Assembly: GCA_029259995.1 (NCBI GenBank)
Contig: JAJDEC010000008.1
Span: 1-6,916 of the forward strand
Reading direction: 5' to 3'
From: Phycisphaerae bacterium
GTDB taxonomy: Bacteria > Planctomycetota > Phycisphaerae > UBA1845 > UTPLA1
DNA length: 6,916 nucleotides
Shown: one piece after another, positions 1 to 5,136 of the stretch
Layout of the letters: each line of letters starts with the position of its first letter
How positions within the stretch are numbered: position 1 is the first letter of the stretch
Notes under the pieces: generated by a model
The model's input: the letters and a program-made list of their open reading frames with translations, nothing else
Told to the model about the DNA's origin: nothing
The model's database searches: none
Position numbers and translations under genes: made by a program

Positions 1-1156
1 AGTCGCCGATGACCATGATCCGCGTGTCTTCCGGCATGGCTGCCGCGGCGTAGAGGGCCGAATCCCGATCGCGCACGTGGTATCCGATCAGATATTCCCC
101 CGGGGGAACGTTCAGATCGATTCGATATCGCACGCGATTGCACGATCCTTCGACGGCGGGCGGCGTGTTGTGATGCATTCGCGTGCTGCTGGTTTCGAAC
201 ATCACGAGGCGATCTTCCGCGCGTATGAGGGAGAGTCCGAATGAAGGTCGCGCCATGGCGTGGTTGTAGCGGACTTCGAATTCGATATTGACTTCCTCGC
301 CCGGCGTAAACGTCTGCTTGTCGCGGCCGGCCTTGTCGAAGAACCGAACCGGGGAGACGTCCACGAGGGTTCGCTTCCGGGAGGAGGGGAGCATGCTGGC
401 CTCGATGCAGGCCTGATGGTATTGGGCGACTGCTTCGGCGGCACCGCCGACGAATTGGACGGCGCCGTCGGAAATGACCATGGCCCGATCGCAGAATGTG
501 GCGACAGAGCGCAGATCGTGGGAGACGTACACGACGGCGACACCGCGATCGAGGAAGCCGCGCATCTTGTCCATGCATTTGGAGCGGAAATTGCGATCAC
601 CGACGCTGAGTACTTCGTCGACGAGCAGGACGTCGGGCTCGACGTGGGCCGCGACGGAGAATCCGAGGCGGGCATACATTCCGCTGGAGTAACGCTTGAT
701 GGGCGTGTCGAGGAAATCCCGGATGCCTGCAAACTCGACGATTTCGTCGAACTTGCGATCGACTTCCCGGCGACGCATGCCGAGGATTGCGGCGTTCATG
801 TAGATGTTTTCGCGGCCTGTCAGATCGGGATGGAAGCCGGCGCCGACTTCGATCAGTGCCGACACGCGGCCTTCGATGTCGATCTGTCCGCGATTGGGCC
901 GCAGGATGCCGGCAAGCAGTTTGAGCATCGTGCTCTTGCCGGCGCCGTTTGGGCCGATGATGCCGAATGCCTCGCCCGGGCTGACTTTGAATGTCACGTC
1001 CTGCAGGGCCCAGAATTCGGCGTCGTCGAGGCCGGTCTTGCGACGATGGCCGCGATCCAGACGGAGCCATGAACCGAGCGCGTCGCGAAGCGAGTTGTGA
1101 CGCTCGCCGCGCTGGAACTTCTTGAAGATTCCGTCTGCTTGGATGCTGGTGGTCAT
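1..1156 (-). CDS. wzt: Wzt-type ATP-binding subunit of an ABC polysaccharide exporter, 3' end outside the window
   Basis: This is the cytoplasmic ATPase that powers export of a lipid-linked polysaccharide through the permease encoded just upstream. Reading from ATG at 1156, 385 codons are open and run off the left edge. Visible motifs are Walker A GPNGAGKST (residues 68-76), the signature YSSGM (156-160), Walker B VLLVDE with catalytic E181, and the H-loop SHD (H213). The stretch RFYSSGM-like 'KRYSSGMYARLGFS' is typical of the O-antigen/teichoic acid export subfamily. From about residue 255 a beta-rich extension with 'TFTPGEEVNIEFEVRY' and 'LNVPPGEYLIGYHV' matches the Wzt_C carbohydrate-binding domain. 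Full-length relatives with this domain are roughly 400-450 residues, so I infer that only a short tail is missing. The ATG was chosen because the frame upstream has no other ATG before a stop. The nearest AGGA (1172-1175) is 15 bases away, so the ribosome binding site is weak. It starts 60 bases after the permease stop. Confidence 0.93.
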   Translation of the reverse strand, partial: MTTSIQADGIFKKFQRGERHNSLRDALGSWLRLDRGHRRKTGLDDAEFWALQDVTFKVSPGEAFGIIGPNGAGKSTMLKLLAGILRPNRGQIDIEGRVSALIEVGAGFHPDLTGRENIYMNAAILGMRRREVDRKFDEIVEFAGIRDFLDTPIKRYSSGMYARLGFSVAAHVEPDVLLVDEVLSVGDRNFRSKCMDKMRGFLDRGVAVVYVSHDLRSVATFCDRAMVISDGAVQFVGGAAEAVAQYHQACIEASMLPSSRKRTLVDVSPVRFFDKAGRDKQTFTPGEEVNIEFEVRYNHAMARPSFGLSLIRAEDRLVMFETSSTRMHHNTPPAVEGSCNRVRYRIDLNVPPGEYLIGYHVRDRDSALYAAAAMPEDTRIMVIGD

Positions 1157-1216
1157 TGCGCTGTGCGTCAGTCCTATTCTTGATCCGAATCGAGTCGATC
1201 CAATGTCACAGGGTTG

Positions 1217-2080
1217 TCAGATATTCTCGGCGAATTCAAATTCCCGTCGGCGAAACCACGACCAGCCGATTGCAAGCACCATGAATGAAACGCCCGCGGC
1301 GTATAGAAACGGTCCGTCGAACGGCGACGTTCCGTGAATCAGGCAATCCCGATAGGCGCGGATGATGGGTGTCATCGGATTCAACTGAATGAGGATGCGT
1401 TTCCATGGGGCCGTCGCCTCCAGTTGATAGACGACGCACGTGACAAACATCCAGAGCTGAATGATCGATCGAAAGAGGAACCCGACGTCTCGATAGAACA
1501 GGTTCGCCATCGACAGAAGGAGGCCGAGACCGGCCATGAACATGATCTGAACCAGGACGACGAACGGAATCAGCAATATCGTCCACGACGCCTGAAAGTG
1601 CCATCCGTTCGGGTAAAAGTGCAATAGCGTTGAGAGGATGATCAGGACGAAAGACGCGATGACGAAATCGAGAAACGCGCTGACGATGGCCGAAAGCGGA
1701 AACACTTCGCGTGGGAAGTAGATCTTGGTGACGAGGGGCCGATTCGAGACGAGTGAGCCGATGGCGCCTGTGAGTCCGTTGGCGAAAAACATCCAGGGGA
1801 CGAGTCCGCTGAACGCGAACAGCGAGTAGGGCAGGCTGGCGTTGCCCGTCAGTCGTTCCCGCTCAACTTCGACGACTTCGCCGAAGACGAATGTAAAAAT
1901 GACCATCATGGCGGCGGGAGGGACGACGGCCCAGGCGGCGCCGAGAATCGAGTGCTTATAGCGAACGCGGATATCGCGCCATGCGAGCATCCACATGAGC
2001 TGCCGATAGCGCACGAGTTCTGCGATTCGATTCGAAGCGCTCGGCGTTGAGAGTTCCGAATGAGTGGTAAACGCGGTCAC
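1217..2080 (-). CDS. wzm: ABC-2 type polysaccharide export permease (Wzm family)
   Basis: This 287-residue protein is the inner-membrane subunit of a polysaccharide ABC exporter and pairs with the ATPase encoded downstream. Near the N-terminus it has the conserved amphipathic segment 'RDIRVRYKHSILGAAWAV' (36-52), followed by about six hydrophobic segments near residues 47-70, 84-110, 123-153, 165-192, 202-220 and 258-276. Other family landmarks are 'NLFYRDVGFL' (193-202), 'NPMTPIIRAYRD' (234-245) and the C-terminal 'RRREFEFAENI'. The length is normal for the family. The GTG start at 2080 overlaps the glycosyltransferase stop codon in the sequence GTGA. A GGAGA (2091-2095) lies 10 bases upstream, and this start retains the cytoplasmic N-terminal helix that a start at Met29 would cut into. 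The overlap implies translational coupling. The exact glycan (O-antigen, capsule or teichoic-like) cannot be told from the sequence. Confidence 0.95.
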   Translation of the reverse strand: MTAFTTHSELSTPSASNRIAELVRYRQLMWMLAWRDIRVRYKHSILGAAWAVVPPAAMMVIFTFVFGEVVEVERERLTGNASLPYSLFAFSGLVPWMFFANGLTGAIGSLVSNRPLVTKIYFPREVFPLSAIVSAFLDFVIASFVLIILSTLLHFYPNGWHFQASWTILLIPFVVLVQIMFMAGLGLLLSMANLFYRDVGFLFRSIIQLWMFVTCVVYQLEATAPWKRILIQLNPMTPIIRAYRDCLIHGTSPFDGPFLYAAGVSFMVLAIGWSWFRRREFEFAENI

Positions 2081-3345
2081 GCAGTCACTGTCTCCGATCT
2101 CGGACGGGATGTCGCGATCGCCGTCGAGTCATGTCTGGCGGCGCTTCGATAACGGCGCGCAATCGATTCAAACATTTTCACGGCGTCGAATCGCTCGATC
2201 ACGGAATGCCGGGCCTGGTCGGCGAGTCGATAGCGGAGCGGCGCGTTGCAGGCCAGTTCATGCATTGCAATCGAAAGGGCGCGGGGATCGTTTACCGGAA
2301 TCAGGCGGCCGTTTTCGCCGTCGCGGATCACATCAGGATTGCCGCCGACATCCGTGGCAATGGCCGGAAGGCCGCAGGCCAGGGCTTCGAGCAATGCGTT
2401 GGACAGGCCTTCCCATCGCGAGGGCAGCACGAACGCGTCGGCGGCCTGATACCACGGACGCACGTCGTCCTGCGGGCCCACGATGCGGATGTCTCGTCCG
2501 GGCTTCGACATCCTCGCCCGGCGAGGGATTTCGCCGTCGGAATGATCCATTCCGACGAGGACGAGTGTCGTTTCGTCGATAAAGGGCGTGGACATGAACG
2601 CATCGATCAGGACATCGTGACCTTTGACAGGCTTGATGTTGCCGACGCAGAGAAAGATGAATCGATCGAGGGGAATGTCGAATTGTCGTCGGATGTCGTC
2701 GCGATCGTTCGCAGGGCGGAACGTGGACGTATCCACGCCGTTCGGAACGTCGTCGAAGCTGTCGCGCGGCAGGTTGAACGTGTCGCAGGCCGTCCGGGCC
2801 GCATCAGGCCCGACGGCCCATCGCGATTTGCAGCGAAGCAGCGCTTCGCGAGTGACTTTGCGTCTTATGCCGCTGACAGGGACGTCGGCGTCTTCCAGTC
2901 CGTGGAAGCTCGCGACAACGGGGACGTCGCCGGCCCATTCCGCCGCAATGACGCCGTCGACGAGCATGGACAGACCGCGGACGTGCAGAACGTCGACGGC
3001 GTTTGATTCGAGGATCGTCGCGAGCTTGCGGGCCCATTCACGATCAGGGCCGGTCGACGTGTCGCCAATCACTGTGACGTTGGGACCGAAGATGTCGGCA
3101 CGGCGCGCGGCGTCGTCGTTCCATCCACGGACGACGACGATGTGATTGAATGCGTCGAAAGAAAGCCGATTGACGACGGCGATCAATTGTTGTTCCAGGC
3201 CGCCGCGATCCAGCCCGAAGACGGGATGGCAGACGGTCGTGACGTTGGGCGTCACAATAGCGGGGCGCGTGTCGGCCGAGGCGACGCCAGGGTTGATGTT
3301 CGGGGATCCGGCTGCGGTTCTGTCCATCTTGCATGTCTCGTGCAT
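2077..3345 (-). CDS. GT4-family (GT-B fold) glycosyltransferase
   Basis: This is a retaining glycosyltransferase of the GT4 type, predicted to be cytoplasmic or loosely membrane-attached, that adds a sugar from a nucleotide-sugar donor to a growing glycan. From ATG 3345 it has 422 residues. The N-terminal acceptor-side domain contains 'HPVFGLDRGGLEQQL' (40-54), the usual glycine-rich loop. The hinge region has 'VPNGVD' (200-205). The donor-binding domain has 'GNIKPVKGHDVLIDAF' (235-250), the EX7E motif with E312 and E320 in 'EGLSNALLEALACGLP', and 'GGNPDVIRDGENGRL' (334-348). No membrane segment is visible. The frame is open for 48 codons further upstream, but ATG 3345 has a strong AAGGAG 8 bases before it and the extra residues look unlike the family. 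It is the first visible gene of the export operon and overlaps the permease by 4 bases. Donor sugar and linkage are unknown. Confidence 0.93.
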   Translation of the reverse strand: MHETCKMDRTAAGSPNINPGVASADTRPAIVTPNVTTVCHPVFGLDRGGLEQQLIAVVNRLSFDAFNHIVVVRGWNDDAARRADIFGPNVTVIGDTSTGPDREWARKLATILESNAVDVLHVRGLSMLVDGVIAAEWAGDVPVVASFHGLEDADVPVSGIRRKVTREALLRCKSRWAVGPDAARTACDTFNLPRDSFDDVPNGVDTSTFRPANDRDDIRRQFDIPLDRFIFLCVGNIKPVKGHDVLIDAFMSTPFIDETTLVLVGMDHSDGEIPRRARMSKPGRDIRIVGPQDDVRPWYQAADAFVLPSRWEGLSNALLEALACGLPAIATDVGGNPDVIRDGENGRLIPVNDPRALSIAMHELACNAPLRYRLADQARHSVIERFDAVKMFESIARRYRSAARHDSTAIATSRPRSETVTA

Positions 3346-3353
3346 GGGGGCCG

Positions 3354-3359
3354 CTCCTT
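3354..3359 (-). promoter_or_regulatory. Shine-Dalgarno site of the glycosyltransferase gene
   Basis: On the minus strand this reads AAGGAG, 8 bases before ATG 3345. It is the strongest ribosome binding site in the window. It decides the start of the glycosyltransferase against an upstream in-frame ATG at 3489. Confidence 0.75.
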
Positions 3360-3360
3360 G

Positions 3361-3489
3361 ACCGGAAATTCGCGCGCAATGCGGCCGGTAGGGGTTTATC
3401 GGCGATCGGTTGATGTCGTATGGATGGCAGTCATTGCGGGCGCAATATCTGCGCGTTGGCAGCCGCGAATCGGGCAATAGCTGCGCCAA
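3361..3489 (-). other. Three consecutive inverted repeats in the pyk-glycosyltransferase intergenic region
   Basis: The 194 bases between the pyk stop and the glycosyltransferase start hold three inverted repeats. The first, at 3456-3489, pairs TTGG/CAGC with GCTG/CCAA, with a 2-base bulge and a 16-base loop. The second, at 3427-3452, pairs GCAG with CTGC outside and ATTGC with GCAAT inside, around a 4-base loop. The third, at 3361-3389, pairs ACCGG with CCGGT and ends one base from the AAGGAG. None is followed by a T-run on the minus strand, so none is a canonical intrinsic terminator. They could be leader structure, a transcript-end stabiliser for pyk mRNA, or chance in GC-rich DNA. I see no convincing promoter here. 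Confidence 0.35.
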
Positions 3490-3539
3490 ATCGTGGTAAT
3501 CGTGCAGTGATCTGCGTGACGCGATTGGCGTGGACTTGG

Positions 3540-4985
3540 CTATGCAAAGACAGGGACATTGGTTTCGCCGTCGCTGACGAGGTGAATCAGCAGCGCATTC
3601 GTCGCGCCAGTCTGATCGAGGCGCGTCCCGGCGACGACGACGATCAAGTCATTCGACTTGACGAGGCCGCGTTTGAGCAATTCGGTATCGACATCGCGGA
3701 GCATCTGAAGAATTTCACGATGACGCGACATGCAGATGGGAATGACGCCGAAGTACATCGCCATTCGACGACATACGAGTTCGTCGGTACTGAGACCGAC
3801 GACGGGCATGCCGAGGCGCGTCTTGCTGAGCAGCCGGGCCGTGTTGCCCGTGTCCGTCCAGACGGCGACGAGCTTCGCCTCCAGCTCGCGGGCGAGCAGG
3901 CTGGCGCCGTGGGCGACGGCGGTTGTGACTCGGCGCATCGTCAGGGCCGGATCCATTCGCGAGGCGCGATTACGGAGCCGCATCTCGTCTTCGGTATAAA
4001 GCGCCGTCTTCGAGAGCATCTCCACGCTTTCGAGGGGATAGGAGCCGACCGACGTTTCGGCGCTGAGCATGACGCAATCGGCCTTGTCGAGGATGGCGTT
4101 GGCGACGTCGCTGACTTCGGCGCGCGTGGCGACGGGGGAGTCGACCATCGACTGGAGCATCTGCGTGGCGACGATGCAGGGCTTGGCGGCGTTCTGGCAT
4201 TGGCGAACGATGCGCTTCTGAAGGATCGGAACGCGGGCGAGCTCCATCTCGACGCCAAGATCGCCGCGGGCGACGAGAATGACGTCCGACGCTTCGATAA
4301 TCTGATCCATGTACTTGATCGCCTGCACGGTCTCGATCTTTGCGACGATACGGCAGCGATCTTCGAGGGGCATCAACTCGCGAAGTTCCTGCAAGTCTTT
4401 CGCGCTTCGGACGAATGAGAGGGCGATGTAGTCCAGGTTGTTTTCGAGGGCCCAGGCGAGATCCTCGCGATCCTTGTCCGTCAGGGCGGACATTTCGAGA
4501 TCGCTGTCGGGAAGATTGAGGCCCTTGCGCGTGCGAATCATGCCACCGATTTCGCAGGTGCATTCGAGCCGATCTTCAAGCACGCGATCGACGCGGAGGC
4601 GGACCATGCCGTCGTCGATGAGGACGCGATGGCCGACTTGCACTTCCTTGACCAATTCGGGGCGATTCGTCGAGACGCGGCCGGGACCGCCGACCATGTG
4701 TTCGGCGACGATCTCCATCTTGTCCCCGCGGGCGATCTCGAACTCGTCATCCTCGACGGGATCGATGCGGATCTTGGGACCGCACAAGTCGCCCATGACG
4801 GCGATCATCTCGCCGGTCTGTTCGCAGGCCTTCTTGATCTGGCGGAACGTGGCGGCGTGCTGTTCGATCGTGCCGTGGGAGAAGTTCAGGCGGAAAACGT
4901 CCACGCCGGCGGCGATCAGCTTGAGGATCATTTCGAGCGAGTCGGTCGCAGGACCGAGCGTGGCGACGATTTTGGTCTGAATCAC
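3540..4985 (-). CDS. pyk: Pyruvate kinase, probably potassium-independent type
   Basis: This enzyme catalyses the last step of glycolysis in the cytoplasm, phosphoenolpyruvate plus ADP to pyruvate plus ATP, normally as a homotetramer. The 481-residue length is standard. The N-terminus 'TKIVATLGPAT' leads into 'FRLNFSHG' (R32, N34, S36). The signature 'IVAKIET' holds the catalytic K216 and metal ligand E218, and 'ARGDLGVEM' (239-247) holds the second ligand D242. Their spacing matches rabbit K270/E272/D296. 'TRAEVSDVANAILDKADC' and 'MLSAETSVGSYP' follow, the latter with Ala instead of the commoner Gly, as in E. coli PykA. The B domain spans roughly 70-155 and the C domain starts near 350. In 'GDLCGPKIRI' (65-74) Leu67, Lys71 and Ile74 are the residues associated with potassium-independent enzymes. 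The start is GTG at 4985, with GAGGA 6 bases upstream. Allosteric effectors cannot be predicted from this alone. Confidence 0.98.
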   Translation of the reverse strand: MIQTKIVATLGPATDSLEMILKLIAAGVDVFRLNFSHGTIEQHAATFRQIKKACEQTGEMIAVMGDLCGPKIRIDPVEDDEFEIARGDKMEIVAEHMVGGPGRVSTNRPELVKEVQVGHRVLIDDGMVRLRVDRVLEDRLECTCEIGGMIRTRKGLNLPDSDLEMSALTDKDREDLAWALENNLDYIALSFVRSAKDLQELRELMPLEDRCRIVAKIETVQAIKYMDQIIEASDVILVARGDLGVEMELARVPILQKRIVRQCQNAAKPCIVATQMLQSMVDSPVATRAEVSDVANAILDKADCVMLSAETSVGSYPLESVEMLSKTALYTEDEMRLRNRASRMDPALTMRRVTTAVAHGASLLARELEAKLVAVWTDTGNTARLLSKTRLGMPVVGLSTDELVCRRMAMYFGVIPICMSRHREILQMLRDVDTELLKRGLVKSNDLIVVVAGTRLDQTGATNALLIHLVSDGETNVPVFA

Positions 4986-4990
4986 AGGCT

Positions 4991-5026
4991 GTCCTCGAAT
5001 TGCGTTGACGGGCTGTCGTCGAGGAC
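4991..5026 (-). promoter_or_regulatory. Perfect 8-bp inverted repeat covering the pyk ribosome binding site
   Basis: On the minus strand, GTCCTCGA (5026 to 5019) and TCGAGGAC (4998 to 4991) are exact reverse complements separated by 20 bases. The second arm contains GAGGA (4996 to 4992), the Shine-Dalgarno sequence of pyk, 6 bases before GTG 4985. In the transcript the hairpin would hide the ribosome binding site. A nearly identical direct repeat also lies here (GGCTGTCCTCGA at 4987-4998 and GGCTGTCGTCGA at 5011-5022 on the plus strand). The pairing is certain, but its use in regulation is inference. Confidence 0.4.
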
Positions 5027-5049
5027 GTTGTATCGCAAGCCAACTGAGG

Positions 5050-5078
5050 AATCAAACCAAATCACACATCGTCGTCAA
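5050..5078 (-). promoter_or_regulatory. Weak candidate promoter for pyk
   Basis: The 151-base gap before pyk is the only place for a pyk promoter inside the window. On the minus strand TTGACG (5078 to 5073) is 17 bases from TTGATT (5055 to 5050). The -35 matches the sigma-70 consensus in 5 of 6 positions, the -10 in only 3 of 6. I see no intrinsic terminator for the protease gene in the same gap, so read-through into pyk is also possible. Confidence 0.2.
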
Positions 5079-5136
5079 CCTCGGACGAGACACCGATAGG
5101 CGTAGAATCGAAAATGGGACATGTTCTCAGCACAGA

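Noticed and set aside
260..1072. Plus-strand open frame (270 codons) opposite the Wzt ATPase
   Set aside because: The minus strand shows Walker A, signature, Walker B and H-loop in order. The plus frame shows no motif and is a mirror of the real codons.
1122..1337. Small plus-strand frame (71 codons) across the permease-ATPase junction
   Set aside because: It overlaps the ends of two well-supported minus-strand genes, has no good ribosome binding site and has no recognisable feature.
2131..3006. Plus-strand open frame (291 codons) opposite the glycosyltransferase
   Set aside because: Same reason: the minus strand encodes clear GT4 motifs, and the plus frame has no family features.
3427..3452. 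Intrinsic terminator for pyk
   Set aside because: The stem is short with an internal loop, and no T-run follows it on the minus strand.
3346..3489. 48-codon N-terminal extension of the glycosyltransferase from an ATG at 3489
   Set aside because: The strong AAGGAG sits at the downstream ATG 3345. The extension is unlike GT4 N-termini and would run through the inverted repeats.
3420..4418. Long plus-strand open frame (332 codons) opposite pyruvate kinase
   Set aside because: It is antisense to a gene with a full set of catalytic motifs. Its translation has no recognisable domain, and long antisense frames are expected in GC-rich DNA with this codon bias.
4986..5136. Terminator of the protease gene or a small gene in this gap
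   Set aside because: No GC-rich stem followed by Ts lies just after the TAG on the minus strand, and no frame with a start and ribosome binding site fits.
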